DNA of 53,703 nucleotides from Alteromonas profundi (GCF_010500865.1 NZ_JAAAWN010000029.1:1-53703); one strand, 5' to 3'. Counted from the stretch's first letter, positions 21,623-31,818 are shown. The notes: generated by a model from the letters alone, not told the origin. A program made the numbers and translations.

Positions 21623-22678
21623 GTGAAAAAAACGCCGTTTATATTATCTATTTTGTTTGTCGTGTTTTTAATTGTGGTGGGCAGCCTTATGTTTAGCGAC
21701 CCTGACGTAACCAATGTGGTGTCGGGGAATGGGCGTATTGAAGCCACTGAAATTGGTATTTCTGCCAAAGTGGCAGGGCGGGTGGAAGACATTTACGTTA
21801 ACGAAGGCGACAGGGTAGAAGCGGGGGATGTGGTAGCTAAGCTAGATACCGCCACCATTAACAGTCAACTTGAACAAGCGAAAGCGCAAGCCGAACAGGC
21901 AAAAAGTGCGGTAGAAGCCGCCAATATGGCAATTGCCCAACGGGAAAGTGAAAAGGCGGCGCTAGAGGCTGCGCTTATACAAGCAAAGGCAGAATTAAAA
22001 GCGGCAGAAGCGCATGCGGCGCGTACCAGTGAATTAGCCAAAACTGGGGCGGTGTCTAAGCAGCTTGCCGAAGATAATTTAACCACGGTTGAAAGTGCAA
22101 AAGCCGCGGTTAATGCTGCTAAGGCGCGCTTAACTGCCGCCGACGCCACCATTGAAGCAACCCGTTCTCAATACTATTCGACCCTTGCTGCGGTGAATGC
22201 CGCCAATGCCACCATTGCGCAAATTGAATCAGAAATGAACGACATGGTTTTAAAAGCCCCCCGCAGCGGCCGTATTCAGTATCGGGTAGTGCAACCTGGT
22301 GAAGTGGTGGGGGCCGGCGGCCGTGTACTTAGTTTGGTCGATTTAACCAACGTGTATATGACCTTTTTCTTGCCGGCTTCACAGGTAGGTAAGCTCACCA
22401 TGGGCGGTGAAGCGCGTATTGTGCTAGATGCTGCCCCTAACATGGCTATTCCTGCCACCATTTCTTACGTGGCTGACGTGGCGCAATTTACCCCTCGTTC
22501 AGTGGAAACCCAAAGCGAACGTGAAAAGCTTATGTTTAGGGTTAAAGCGCAAGTGCCAGTACCGCTATTAAAGCAGCACATCGATAAAGTAAAAACCGGG
22601 CTACCCGGTGTGGTGTGGGTAAAATTAAGTGATGATGCCCAGTGGCCTAGCGACCTGCCCGAACTGGTACACGAATGA
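21623..22678 (+). CDS. yhiI: HlyD-family membrane fusion protein of an ABC exporter (YhiI-like)
   Basis: 351 aa. An N-terminal membrane anchor (PFILSILFVVFLIVVGSLMF) is followed by a first lipoyl half (VSGNGRIEATEIGISAKVAG), a long Ala/Glu-rich coiled-coil hairpin (about 75-205) and a second lipoyl half (DMVLKAPRSGRIQY). Such adaptors bridge an inner-membrane pump to an outer-membrane channel. The GTG start has GGGAG 7 nt before it. It overlaps the next gene by four bases. The three proteins (351, 910, 373 aa) match E. coli YhiI-RbbA-YhhJ (355, 911, 375 aa) in order and size. Confidence 0.88.
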   Translation: MKKTPFILSILFVVFLIVVGSLMFSDPDVTNVVSGNGRIEATEIGISAKVAGRVEDIYVNEGDRVEAGDVVAKLDTATINSQLEQAKAQAEQAKSAVEAANMAIAQRESEKAALEAALIQAKAELKAAEAHAARTSELAKTGAVSKQLAEDNLTTVESAKAAVNAAKARLTAADATIEATRSQYYSTLAAVNAANATIAQIESEMNDMVLKAPRSGRIQYRVVQPGEVVGAGGRVLSLVDLTNVYMTFFLPASQVGKLTMGGEARIVLDAAPNMAIPATISYVADVAQFTPRSVETQSEREKLMFRVKAQVPVPLLKQHIDKVKTGLPGVVWVKLSDDAQWPSDLPELVHE

Positions 22679-25407
22679 GTCACATCATTGAATGCTCACA
22701 GCTAACGGTGCGCTATAAAAGCACGACAGCTATCGATAACATTAAGCTGAGTATTCCCGCTGGGGTAACGGTAGGCATTATTGGGCCCGACGGTGTGGGT
22801 AAGTCTACTTTACTGAGTTTAATTGCAGGCGAGCGTATGATGCAGCAGGGCAGCCTGCAGGTGCTTGGCGGCAACATGCGGGATAAAAAGCACCGCGAGG
22901 CGATTTGTTCCGACATTGCCTATATGCCTCAAGGGCTGGGTAAAAACCTGTACCCCACGTTATCGGTGGAAGAAAACCTGCAGTTTTTTGCCAAGCTGTT
23001 TGGCCATAGCCGCAAACAGCGCCGGACACGCATAGACAACCTCACTAAGCGCACTGGGCTTTACCCTTTTTTATCACGCCCTGCGGGAAAGTTGTCAGGG
23101 GGTATGAAACAAAAACTGGGGTTGTGCTGTGCATTAATTCATGACCCTCGCTTGCTTATTCTTGATGAACCCACCACAGGGGTAGACCCCCTCGCGCGCA
23201 GTCAGTTTTGGGCGCTTATTCGTGATATTCATACCGCGCAACCGAATATTACGGTGCTGGTGGCTACCGCCTACATGGATGAAGCCCAGCAATTTAACCA
23301 CTTAATTGCGTTAAACGCGGGAAAGATATTAGCTACAGGTTCACCGCAAGACCTGCTGGCTCGCACCCAAACCAGTAACTTAGAGTCGGCGTTTATTGCG
23401 CTGTTACCTAGCGAGATAAAACACCACCACCATAGCGTGGAGGTTCAGCCGTACAACGCGGCTATTCATAGTGAAACCGCCATTGAAGCGAAAAACCTTA
23501 CCATGAAGTTTGGCGATTTTGTGGCAGTAGACAAGGTGAGTTTTACCATTGGTAAAGGTGAGATATTCGGCTTTTTAGGTTCTAATGGATGCGGTAAATC
23601 GACCACCATGAAAATGCTAACCGGGTTGTTACCGCAAACCTCAGGCGAGGCCTGGCTACTGGGCAGCCCGCTTGCCGCTAACGACATTAACACCCGCTAT
23701 CGCGTGGGGTATATGTCGCAAAGCTTTTCTCTTTATACCGAGCTTACCGTTAGGCAAAACTTGGTGTTACACGCCAAGCTGTTTAAAGTGCCTGCCAATA
23801 AGGTTGAAGGGCGGGTAGATGAAATGCTCAACCGCTTTGCCTTATTCCAGCATCAACACAATTTACCTCATGCTTTACCTTTAGGTATACGACAGCGTTT
23901 GTCGCTGGCCGTGGCCATGGTGCATAAGCCGGAAGTGCTTATTCTTGATGAGCCCACCTCGGGGGTAGACCCAATAGCGCGAGATAATTTTTGGCAGTTG
24001 CTTATTACCTTAGCGCGCCAAGATGGCGTGACTATTTTTATTTCTACCCACTTTATGAACGAAGCGGCTCGCTGCGATAGAATTTCGCTTATGCACGCAG
24101 GCAAAGTGCTAATAACCGATACCCCTGAAGCCATAAAGGCGCAAAAATCTGCCGATACCTTAGAAGCCGCGTTTATCGAATATTTGGTGGAAGCGCAAAC
24201 GCCTTCAACCCACACCAATGCCAGCGAACAGGGTTTAGCCCTAGCTGCGTCTACAACAACACAACAAACGCCAAGCAGGCGGGCGAAAGGGTTACGGCGC
24301 TTATTGAGTTATGCGTCGCGAGAAACCTTAGAGCTTATGCGCGACCCTATTCGCTTAACCATGTCGTTCTTAGGTAGCATGGTGTTAATGGTCGTCATTG
24401 GCTACGGCATTACCATGGACGTAGAAGACTTATCCTATGCCGTGTTCGACCGCGATCAGTCATCCATTAGCCTGGACTACCGCAATGCACTGTCTGGCTC
24501 CCGCTACTTTGATGAAAAGCCCGCGATTACCAGCTATGCGGATATGGACAAGCGAATGAAAAGCGGCGAAATTTCCCTTGCCGTTGAGATACCCCCTGAG
24601 TTTGGCCAGTATGTTCACAAGGGCGAGCAGGTGGAGATAGGCGCATGGATAGACGGCGCCATGCCCTCGCGGGCTGAAACCATAGAAGGCTACGTAACAG
24701 GTATTCACGTGAAGTGGCTATTGCAGCAAGCTTCGCAAATGAGCCAAGCACAATCGAGTAGTAGCATTAATGTGGTGTCTCGCTATTTGTACAACCCAGA
24801 TATTCGTAGCTTAGTGGCCATCGTGCCTGCGGTAATTCCCATGTTGCTGCTTATGATCCCGGCTTTACTTACCTCATTAGCGGTGGTGCGAGAAAAAGAA
24901 CTAGGTTCAATTATCAATTTATATGTCACCCCGGTGAGCAAACTTGAGTTTTTGCTAGGTAAGCAACTTCCTTATATTGCTACCTCGTTTATCAGCTTCT
25001 TGTTGTTAGTGGCCATGGCAGTATGGCTGTTTAACGTGCCCCTTAAAGGTGATGTGCTGGCCTTATTTGTTATCGCGTTGCTGTTTGTTACCTTTTCAAC
25101 CAGTTTTGGTTTGCTTGCGTCGGTATTCACTAACAGTCAAATTGCCGCCATTTTGCTTACTACCATTGGCACCATGGTGCCCGCGGTGCAGTTTGCCGGC
25201 ATGATAACGCCGGTTTCGGCGTTAGAGGGGGCAGGGCGGTTAATAGGGGAAGTGCACCCGGTTAGTTACTTTTTATTGGCCAGCAGGGGAATATTCAGCA
25301 AAGGCTTAGGCTTTGGCACCTTAGACTTTGCGGTATTTGCCATCGCCATTGCTATTCCTATTACGCTGTGGCTTGCCACTGTTTTGTTAAACAAACAGGA
25401 GCGCTAA
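22675..25407 (+). CDS. rbbA: ABC transporter with two ATPase domains fused to an ABC-2 permease (RbbA-like)
   Basis: 910 aa. NBD1 has Walker A GPDGVGKST, signature LSGGMKQKL and Walker B LLILDEPTTGVD. NBD2 (from about 265) has GSNGCGKST, a degenerate signature LPLGIRQRL and VLILDEPTSGVD. The C-terminal third (from about 550) is an ABC-2 permease with one early membrane helix, a large periplasmic domain and about five more helices. E. coli RbbA was described as ribosome-associated, but with a linked adaptor and second permease the obvious reading is an exporter. The substrate cannot be told from sequence. Confidence 0.9.
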   Translation: MSHIIECSQLTVRYKSTTAIDNIKLSIPAGVTVGIIGPDGVGKSTLLSLIAGERMMQQGSLQVLGGNMRDKKHREAICSDIAYMPQGLGKNLYPTLSVEENLQFFAKLFGHSRKQRRTRIDNLTKRTGLYPFLSRPAGKLSGGMKQKLGLCCALIHDPRLLILDEPTTGVDPLARSQFWALIRDIHTAQPNITVLVATAYMDEAQQFNHLIALNAGKILATGSPQDLLARTQTSNLESAFIALLPSEIKHHHHSVEVQPYNAAIHSETAIEAKNLTMKFGDFVAVDKVSFTIGKGEIFGFLGSNGCGKSTTMKMLTGLLPQTSGEAWLLGSPLAANDINTRYRVGYMSQSFSLYTELTVRQNLVLHAKLFKVPANKVEGRVDEMLNRFALFQHQHNLPHALPLGIRQRLSLAVAMVHKPEVLILDEPTSGVDPIARDNFWQLLITLARQDGVTIFISTHFMNEAARCDRISLMHAGKVLITDTPEAIKAQKSADTLEAAFIEYLVEAQTPSTHTNASEQGLALAASTTTQQTPSRRAKGLRRLLSYASRETLELMRDPIRLTMSFLGSMVLMVVIGYGITMDVEDLSYAVFDRDQSSISLDYRNALSGSRYFDEKPAITSYADMDKRMKSGEISLAVEIPPEFGQYVHKGEQVEIGAWIDGAMPSRAETIEGYVTGIHVKWLLQQASQMSQAQSSSSINVVSRYLYNPDIRSLVAIVPAVIPMLLLMIPALLTSLAVVREKELGSIINLYVTPVSKLEFLLGKQLPYIATSFISFLLLVAMAVWLFNVPLKGDVLALFVIALLFVTFSTSFGLLASVFTNSQIAAILLTTIGTMVPAVQFAGMITPVSALEGAGRLIGEVHPVSYFLLASRGIFSKGLGFGTLDFAVFAIAIAIPITLWLATVLLNKQER

Positions 25408-25410
25408 ACA

Positions 25411-26532
25411 GTGAATATTAAAAATGTTACCCAGTTAAGCATAAAAGAGCTTTGGAGCCTATGGCGCGACCCCGCCATGCTTATTCTTATTGTGTATGTG
25501 TTTACGGTTAATATTTACACCGCGGCCACAGCGGTGCCTGAGTCGTTGCACAATGCGCCCATCGCCTTTGTTGATCACGACAAATCGCAATTATCGAATA
25601 GAATTATCGATGCTTTCGTACCGCCTTATTTTCTTCCTCCACAGCTAATTGAATACAGCGAGGTGAATGAGTACCTCGACACCGGTAAGTTCACCTTTGT
25701 GGTGACCATTCCACCAAACTTTGAAAAACTCACCCTACAAGGGCAACAACCTGATGTTCAGGTGAATGTAGATGCCACCCGTATAAGTCAGGCCTTTACG
25801 GGCAATGGTTACATTACTGAAATCATCACAGAGGAAGTCAGCGCCTATTTGCAGGGCTATAAAACTGACACCACCTACCCGGTACAGATAGTGATGCGGG
25901 CGCGGTTTAACCCTGCGTTAGAAAGCTTTTGGTTTGGTTCGGTGATGGAGTTAATTAACGCGGTGACCATGATTGCCATTATTTTATCTGGCGCAGCGCT
26001 AATTCGGGAAAAAGAGCGAGGAACCATTGAACATCTGCTTGCTATGCCAGTATCAGACAGCGAAATTATGCTATCGAAAATTGCCGCCACCGGCCTTGTG
26101 GTGTGGGCGGTTACCTTGATGTCGGTGTATGGGGTAATACAAGGGGCGTTAGGGGTGCCCATTAACGGCAATGTGTGGCTGTTTATGGTGGCAGTGGCGC
26201 TTCAACTTTTTGCCATATCCAGTATGGGTATTTTTATGGCCACCATTGCCCGTTCAATGCCCCAGTTTGGCCTGTTGCTTATACTGGTACTCTTACCCTT
26301 ACAGCTATTGTCGGGGGGCACCACAGCCCGAGAAAGCATGCCAGCATTCATCCAAAATATTATGTTGCTTACACCGAACACTCACTTTGTTATGGCTTCT
26401 CAAGGTGTGCTGTATCGAGGTGCAGGGTTCAGCGTTATTTACCCTCAACTGCTTGCGCTTTTGGCGATTGGCTGCGTGTTTTACTTTGTTGCCTTAAAGC
26501 GCTTTAAAAGCACAATCGGCAGTATGGCGTAA
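25411..26532 (+). CDS. yhhJ: ABC-2 type permease (YhhJ-like)
   Basis: 373 aa. One N-terminal helix, a periplasmic domain (about 40-170) and a cluster of five helices, with the ABC-2 signature region IREKERGTIEHLLAMPVSDSEIMLSK. It is probably the second permease half that pairs with the permease domain of the preceding protein. It starts three bases after the previous stop, making the third gene of the exporter operon. Confidence 0.9.
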   Translation: MNIKNVTQLSIKELWSLWRDPAMLILIVYVFTVNIYTAATAVPESLHNAPIAFVDHDKSQLSNRIIDAFVPPYFLPPQLIEYSEVNEYLDTGKFTFVVTIPPNFEKLTLQGQQPDVQVNVDATRISQAFTGNGYITEIITEEVSAYLQGYKTDTTYPVQIVMRARFNPALESFWFGSVMELINAVTMIAIILSGAALIREKERGTIEHLLAMPVSDSEIMLSKIAATGLVVWAVTLMSVYGVIQGALGVPINGNVWLFMVAVALQLFAISSMGIFMATIARSMPQFGLLLILVLLPLQLLSGGTTARESMPAFIQNIMLLTPNTHFVMASQGVLYRGAGFSVIYPQLLALLAIGCVFYFVALKRFKSTIGSMA

Positions 26533-26821
26533 TGGGGGCACGTTGCTGAAAGTAAGGCTTACCCAGTTTGGTATTTCCGTTTACCGTAACAATACGAGTG
26601 AGCGAAAATAGATACAGTATTAGTGCATGTTTATATAAGCAAAACAGAATCTACTCGAGGTTTTAATTGCTGTGTTTCTACTGGTTAATTGTTTGGTTCA
26701 TTCGTTGATTATCAAAAAAATATGTAAACTTATTCAAATGTATTCGGGCTTATCAATGTTCTAGAGAGCCTTTACACTCCTACCCAAATTTAGCATGCAC
26801 ACTCATAAGTAGGAGTTCATT
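26533..26821. promoter_or_regulatory. Gap before the nitroreductase gene
   Basis: A 289-bp AT-rich stretch with no supported gene. It contains a small palindrome (GTAAG-G-CTTAC near 26560) and several -10-like AT stretches, none with a convincing -35. No clear terminator for the exporter operon was seen. Confidence 0.3.
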
Positions 26822-27478
26822 GTGTCTCATCAAATTATTAGTGATTTAAATACCCGTTACACCGCAAAAAAATACGACAAAAACAAACGTATTTCAGCCC
26901 AGGATATGGCTATTATTGTCGAGGCCTTACGCTTATCCGCGTCATCGATAAATTCCCAGCCTTGGAAATTTGTCATTGTAGAGAGCGATGAAGCCAAGCA
27001 GCGTCTTCACGACACTTTTGCCAATAAGCATCAGTTTAATCAGTTACATGCAAAAGAAGCCTCGCACACAGTACTACTTGCGTATGACCCAACATTTACC
27101 AAAGACAAATTTGTGAAGCGAGTAGATGCAGAAGTTGCCTCTGGTCACCTGCCAGAGTCTATGCGTGACTCATTTATGGGCGCATATGCGTTTGCCGAAG
27201 CAAATACTGATGAACAAGGTTACAACGGCAGCTGGACCAAAGCCCAGGTTTACTTAGCATTGGGTAACTTGCTGCATACACTTGCTCGATTGGGTATTGC
27301 TTCAACACCGATGGAAGGTGTCGACGCTGACCTTATTGGTGAATTATTTAGCGAGGAGCTTGATGGTCATATTTGTGAAGTTGCTGTAGCTATGGGCTAT
27401 CCAGACCAAGAACAGGACTGGAACTTTGGTTTACCAAAAGCGCGTTTACCGAAAGAAGATGTGGTGCAGTTAGTTTAA
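26822..27478 (+). CDS. NAD(P)H-dependent FMN nitroreductase (NfsB-like)
   Basis: 218 aa, the length of E. coli NfsB (217 aa). Family marks are the N-terminal RYTAKKYD, the FMN-binding SSINSQPWKFVIVES, the QVYLALGNLLHTLARLGI helix and the C-terminal PKARLPKEDVV. It would reduce quinones, flavins and nitroaromatics. The GTG start has AGGAG 7 nt before it. It stands alone and is followed by hairpins shared with the convergent operon. The physiological substrate is unknown. Confidence 0.92.
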   Translation: MSHQIISDLNTRYTAKKYDKNKRISAQDMAIIVEALRLSASSINSQPWKFVIVESDEAKQRLHDTFANKHQFNQLHAKEASHTVLLAYDPTFTKDKFVKRVDAEVASGHLPESMRDSFMGAYAFAEANTDEQGYNGSWTKAQVYLALGNLLHTLARLGIASTPMEGVDADLIGELFSEELDGHICEVAVAMGYPDQEQDWNFGLPKARLPKEDVVQLV

Positions 27479-27514
27479 CTGTTACGCAGAATGCCTATAC
27501 ATAGGTAACGGCAA

Positions 27515-27573
27515 ATGCCCCCAATGGGTTGAAGTAACTAACCATTGAGGGCATCTTGTTAAGATGCCTTTTT
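27515..27573. terminator. Two overlapping hairpins between convergent genes
   Basis: A 13-bp stem with one mismatch joins ATGCCCCCAATGG (27515-27527) and CCATTGAGGGCAT (27542-27554). A second, GGCATCTT (27550-27557) / AAGATGCC (27561-27568) followed by five T, terminates plus-strand transcripts. They share bases 27550-27554, so only one can form at a time. The second overlaps the last codons of the convergent oxidoreductase gene. Confidence 0.8.
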
Positions 27574-29781
27574 ACTTAGCCCTTCAAGCACTTTATCTAC
27601 CGTTATTGGGAAGTCGCGTACGCGCACGCCGGTGGCATCGAAAATAGCGTTTGCTATGGCGGCCCCCGCCCCCGTTATACCTAACTCACCAATGCCTTTA
27701 GCACCCACTGGTGACGCTTCAAAGTCGGGTAAGTCGATAAAGTCTACGGCGACTTCGGCAATATCCCTATTTACCGCAATGTGGTATTCACCAAAATCAG
27801 GGTTGATAAAACTCGCTGAGTCGGTGTGATGATGAATGGCTTCTGTAAGTGCATATCCCGCGCCCCATACCATGCCGCCTTTTATCTGCGATTTAGCCGT
27901 TTTTTCATTCAGTATTTTACCTGCGGAAAACATACCATACTGACGCTTTAATCGGACTTCGGCGGTGAGGGTGTCCACCTCAACTTCTACAAAATGAGCG
28001 CCGCAGGAATATTGCTCATCATCACTGGTGTCGTCCTCGCTCACAGCGCCAAGTTCTCTGATGGGAAAAACACTGCTATCAACAAGACTGGCCAGAGGAG
28101 TATCTTGAGGACTATCGGCATGGGATTGTCGTACACAAACTCCTTGTTCGGTTACGGCCAGTTGCGCATTCTGGTAATTTTTAGGCAACAAGGATAGCAG
28201 TTTTGACTTCACTGCCTCACAGGCTTTAAGTACAGCAGAGCCGGTACTTGATGCGCCGAAGGATCCTCCCGAGCCACTCGATGCAGGCGACTGGCTATCG
28301 CCAAGGTTAACCGTGATGTTATCCACCGAGGTATTGAAGGTATCGGCAGCTATTTGCGCCAATATTGTGTAGGTGCCTGTGCCTATATCGGTCATATCTG
28401 TGAGAACCGTAATTTTGCCTTTTTCATCCATAGAAACTTCAGCTGAACTTTCCACAAGCACATTCATTCGCATTGCGCTTGCCACGCCGTGGCCTATTAC
28501 TTTGCCAGGTTGTGCGCTGCTTTTGCGCTGCCAGCCGAACACTTCGGCTCCACGACGAAGGCAGCTTTCAAGTTTGTGACTGGTAAAGCGGTTGCCATTG
28601 ACAGGGTGTACTTTTGGCATGTTGTTAAGCCGAAATGTAAGGGGATCTATATTGGCCTTATTCGCTAGTTCGTCCACGGCAGATTCAAAAGCAAGTGAGC
28701 CTATAGCATCACCGGGTGAACGCGTGGAATCAATAAGCGGCGTATCCGCGTTTTTTACTCTATGGGTACTTTTAATGTACTCGGCGCTATAGGTTACTCT
28801 TGCGCCCGCTCCTGTGGCTTCGGCAAAGGGGTAGCCTTTGGCCTTAGGCATGGCGCTGTGATGCGCGATAGACTGAAATTTCCCTTGGTTATCACAGCTC
28901 AATTGCATATGTTGAAAGCTATGGCCGCGGTGCGGGGAATTGTAGAAAACGTGGCGCCGGCTAAGCGCAATTTTAACTGGACGTTTAAGATAGCGTGCCC
29001 CTATACACGCTAAAATAGCGTCATAGTGTAGCCCAAGTTTCGAGCCGAACCCGCCGCCAATGAAGGGGCTCTTCACGTGAATGTTTTCGGCATCCATTTC
29101 AAGGGTTGTTGCCAACGCTTGTACCGCTGAAGCGATAATTTGTACGCTAGGGTAAACCGTTAGTTTTTCACCGTCAAAATGGGCGATGGTGGCGTGGGGT
29201 TCCATAGCAGCAGAAATTTGTGACGGCGTCGTATATTGTACATCTACAGCAAACCCATCTGAGTATGTTGATGGCTTATCGCCGGTTTCCACATCAGGTT
29301 CAAAACCGCCATCTAGCGACTCAGGAACGTCAGAGGCTTGATTAGCCTTATGTAATAACTGCGCAGGTTGTGCATCAATGTTAAATTCTACCAGACTTCC
29401 GGCATATCGTGCTTGCTCTAAGGTTTGCGCTATAACTAATGCCACTGGCATGCCATAGTGGCGGATATGCGTGTCGCTGAGCACAGCGCGGCTTTGGGTG
29501 AAGCGGCCTTCATCGTCTGGTTTGCCGAAGGCTTTTAGTGGTCCCGCGTTTTTATGGGTTATTACTGCCTGAACACCTTCGGCTTTTTCAGCTTGTGAAG
29601 TATCAAGATGCGAAATTTCACCCACCGCTGATGTAGATGCGACTAAAAAACCTACCAGCGGTGTTTGTGGCATCGTGGAAGTATGTTCAGCCGCATATCG
29701 CGCTTGCCCGGTCACCTTTAAAACACCATCAACCCGATTGATAGGCTCACCAATAAAATTAGCGGTTTGGTTAGTTTTCAT
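27559..29781 (-). CDS. paoC: Molybdopterin-binding subunit of a xanthine dehydrogenase-family aldehyde oxidoreductase (PaoC-like)
   Basis: 740 aa. It starts with the aldehyde oxidase hammerhead domain ([23 protein letters not shown]), then the Moco domains with [33 protein letters not shown] and the catalytic Glu in [20 protein letters not shown]. The ATG at 29781 has AGGAG and gives the family start; a longer frame upstream overlaps the FAD gene and is not credible. It overlaps the FAD subunit by 11 bases. It oxidises an aldehyde or N-heterocycle by hydroxylation; by analogy with E. coli PaoABC, aromatic aldehydes are likely, but the substrate is inferred. Confidence 0.92.
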   Translation of the reverse strand: MKTNQTANFIGEPINRVDGVLKVTGQARYAAEHTSTMPQTPLVGFLVASTSAVGEISHLDTSQAEKAEGVQAVITHKNAGPLKAFGKPDDEGRFTQSRAVLSDTHIRHYGMPVALVIAQTLEQARYAGSLVEFNIDAQPAQLLHKANQASDVPESLDGGFEPDVETGDKPSTYSDGFAVDVQYTTPSQISAAMEPHATIAHFDGEKLTVYPSVQIIASAVQALATTLEMDAENIHVKSPFIGGGFGSKLGLHYDAILACIGARYLKRPVKIALSRRHVFYNSPHRGHSFQHMQLSCDNQGKFQSIAHHSAMPKAKGYPFAEATGAGARVTYSAEYIKSTHRVKNADTPLIDSTRSPGDAIGSLAFESAVDELANKANIDPLTFRLNNMPKVHPVNGNRFTSHKLESCLRRGAEVFGWQRKSSAQPGKVIGHGVASAMRMNVLVESSAEVSMDEKGKITVLTDMTDIGTGTYTILAQIAADTFNTSVDNITVNLGDSQSPASSGSGGSFGASSTGSAVLKACEAVKSKLLSLLPKNYQNAQLAVTEQGVCVRQSHADSPQDTPLASLVDSSVFPIRELGAVSEDDTSDDEQYSCGAHFVEVEVDTLTAEVRLKRQYGMFSAGKILNEKTAKSQIKGGMVWGAGYALTEAIHHHTDSASFINPDFGEYHIAVNRDIAEVAVDFIDLPDFEASPVGAKGIGELGITGAGAAIANAIFDATGVRVRDFPITVDKVLEGLSKKAS

Positions 29782-30793
29782 AAAGAGCTCCTTCGTGCTG
29801 GGGGTAGGTACGCTGATGCTCGGCGAGGGCGCGCAATACCTTGTGTAGGGTATTGCGTAAAAGTTGTGGTTTGAAATTGTTACTTCCGTACACCTTAGCT
29901 GAGGCGAGTTCAGCATCCAGCGCCTTTTCTATGTTCGCCTCTGTGAGCTGGGCACCGGTGAGCGCCTCAATCGCCGTTGCTGGATACCAGGGCACAGTGC
30001 CGACACCTCCAAACCCCAATGAGAGCTTTTCTACTTTATTGTTTTGTAACACTAAGCCCGCAGCCACAGAGACTAACGCAAAGGCGTACGACGAGCGGTC
30101 TCGAACTTTATGGTAGTACTGGGTACCCGCAGCGCGCTTGGGCAAAATAACGGCGGTGATCAACTCCCCCTCTTTTAGGCAATTTTCTATATGAGGCGTG
30201 GCGCCGGGTTTACAGTAAAAATTGCGCAAGGGAAGGGTTTTTGTTTCCCCATTAGGGGTAATCAGCTCTACTTGAGCATCTAACGCCATCATAGCTACTG
30301 CCATGTCTGATGGGTGAGTGGCTATACAATTTTCACTAGTGCCAAAAATAGCGTGAATTCTATTTACGCTATCGATTGCGGTACAGCCGGATCCTGGCTC
30401 ACGTTTATTGCAGGGTTTAGCGGTATCATAAAAATAGTAACAACGCGTGCGTTGTAATAGGTTGCCCGCAGTGGTGGCGCGGTTTCTAAGCTGAACAGTA
30501 GCTCCACTTAATAGTGCCTGTGAGAGCAAAGATAAGCCCACAGTTTTACTCGCATAATTGGCCAACTCTGTGTTTGTTACCATTGCTCCTACGCGAAAAT
30601 GCTCGTCGTGTTCGGTAATACTTCTTTCGTCTTGCCAATCACTTAAATCAACAAGCTCAACAGGCGTTTCGACCTGTAATTTCATCAAATCGATGAGGTT
30701 GGTGCCCCCTGCTATAAAACGAGCACCCTCTATACTTGATAGGGACTTGATATCTGATGTGTTGTTAAGATGGGTTAAATTAAATGGCTGCAT
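29771..30793 (-). CDS. paoB: FAD-binding subunit of the molybdenum oxidoreductase (PaoB-like)
   Basis: 340 aa. CO dehydrogenase flavoprotein fold: [13 protein letters not shown] near the N-terminus for FAD and [13 protein letters not shown] in the second half. The insert [19 protein letters not shown] followed by SGC has the Cys spacing seen in PaoB, where an extra [4Fe-4S] cluster is bound. It passes electrons from the iron-sulfur subunit to an acceptor. It shares one base with the iron-sulfur gene and overlaps the Moco gene. Confidence 0.92.
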   Translation of the reverse strand: MQPFNLTHLNNTSDIKSLSSIEGARFIAGGTNLIDLMKLQVETPVELVDLSDWQDERSITEHDEHFRVGAMVTNTELANYASKTVGLSLLSQALLSGATVQLRNRATTAGNLLQRTRCYYFYDTAKPCNKREPGSGCTAIDSVNRIHAIFGTSENCIATHPSDMAVAMMALDAQVELITPNGETKTLPLRNFYCKPGATPHIENCLKEGELITAVILPKRAAGTQYYHKVRDRSSYAFALVSVAAGLVLQNNKVEKLSLGFGGVGTVPWYPATAIEALTGAQLTEANIEKALDAELASAKVYGSNNFKPQLLRNTLHKVLRALAEHQRTYPQHEGALYEN

Positions 30794-31374
30794 TATTGAG
30801 GCTCCAAAGCGATAACGTCTTCTATTGCATCAACAATATTTGGATAAGCGCCACAGCGGCATAAATTACCGCTCATACGCTCGCTAATATCTTCTCTAGC
30901 GCTGTAGTTTTCGCTAAAGGTCACTGCACTTGGTGTCTTGTCGGCTAACTCTTTTTGTAGCGCCACAGACGAGCAAATTTGCCCTGATGTACAGTAACCA
31001 CATTGGAACGCGTCACGTTTTACAAAGGCGCTTTGTAGAGGGTTCAGTTCATCGTTTTTTGCAATTCCTTCAATGGTAGTAATTGCTTTTCCTCTCAGTT
31101 GAAAGGCAAAGACTAAACATGCATTAATACGTTCACCTTCAACTAATACAGTGCATGCACCACACTGCCCATGATCGCAGCCTTTCTTTGTGCCGAATAA
31201 CGCAAGGTTTTGATGCAGGAAATCGAGAAGGGTAGTTCGGGGGTCGTTGGGCAGCGCATAAGAGACGCCATTAATACTCATGCAAGTAGGGGAGGGCCCA
31301 TCTTTAGGCTGTGAAGAAGCAGTTGGGCCTTTTAAGGTAGGCCCTTTTAACGTAGGCCCTTTTAACGTAGACAT
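30793..31374 (-). CDS. paoA: [2Fe-2S] subunit of the molybdenum oxidoreductase (PaoA-like)
   Basis: 193 aa. The N-terminal plant-type ferredoxin domain has [12 protein letters not shown] and an upstream Cys (KKGCDHG), and the C-terminal domain has CGYCTSGQ and [13 protein letters not shown], together binding two [2Fe-2S] clusters. The start at 31374 has AAGGA 8 nt before it; a longer frame to 31527 lacks a ribosome binding site. The first 18 residues are three tandem copies of TLKGP encoded by a 15-bp repeat, an unusual leader not needed for the fold. No twin-arginine signal is visible in the chosen form. First gene of the minus-strand operon. Confidence 0.9.
   Translation of the reverse strand: MSTLKGPTLKGPTLKGPTASSQPKDGPSPTCMSINGVSYALPNDPRTTLLDFLHQNLALFGTKKGCDHGQCGACTVLVEGERINACLVFAFQLRGKAITTIEGIAKNDELNPLQSAFVKRDAFQCGYCTSGQICSSVALQKELADKTPSAVTFSENYSAREDISERMSGNLCRCGAYPNIVDAIEDVIALEPQ
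31324..31368 (-). repeat. Three tandem 15-bp repeats at the start of the paoA-like gene
   Basis: Read on the minus strand from 31368: ACGTTAAAAGGGCCT twice, then ACCTTAAAAGGCCCA. They encode TLKGP three times. The copies are nearly identical, so expansion or loss by slippage is likely and stays in frame. Confidence 0.9.
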
Positions 31375-31527
31375 GGTGCAATCCTTTTCAGTATAGCCAG
31401 CTATCCACTGCGTCGCGAGACAGAAAGCTTCCGCATTTGCCAATATTTTTAGCCCAGGTGCTGGCTGGTGGCTAGGGGTTCTTAGCTGCTTACGCTTGGC
31501 GCGAGTAAATGGTTTAGCTATTTTCAC

Positions 31528-31818
31528 AAGAAGTCATTTCCACGCAGTGCTCACCGCAATACCCCCATGTTGTGCCCCACGTAGCACTGCGAAAACCAGC
31601 GCTATGAAACCTAGAGTATCAATCGTAGCAACAATGTATCGGTTCGAAAAAAGGGGCAACTATAGTTATTGCCTATATGTTTTATGTAAATAGCAGGTAA
31701 ATTTAACGTTTTTAGTTCGTTTGAAAATCTGCGTTGGTTATATTGTTTCAATTCGCTGCGGCGGCTATTCATCTACGTCAGTTAGTATTACAATCAGCAA
31801 TTTTAATGGACTAAGATC
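31528..31818. promoter_or_regulatory. Divergent region between paoA-like and macA-like genes
   Basis: This 291-bp gap should hold promoters for both directions. An inverted repeat GGCAA (31655-31659) / TTGCC (31669-31673) surrounds the 10-bp palindrome AACTATAGTT, a possible operator for the oxidoreductase operon. No gene is supported here. Confidence 0.4.

Noticed and set aside
29782..29916. A 45-residue N-terminal extension of the molybdenum subunit.
   Set aside because: It overlaps the FAD subunit gene and lacks a ribosome binding site; the ATG at 29781 has AGGAG and gives the family start.
31375..31527. A longer start for the iron-sulfur subunit.
   Set aside because: The extra 51 residues show neither a Tat signal nor family similarity, while the inner ATG has AAGGA at the right distance.
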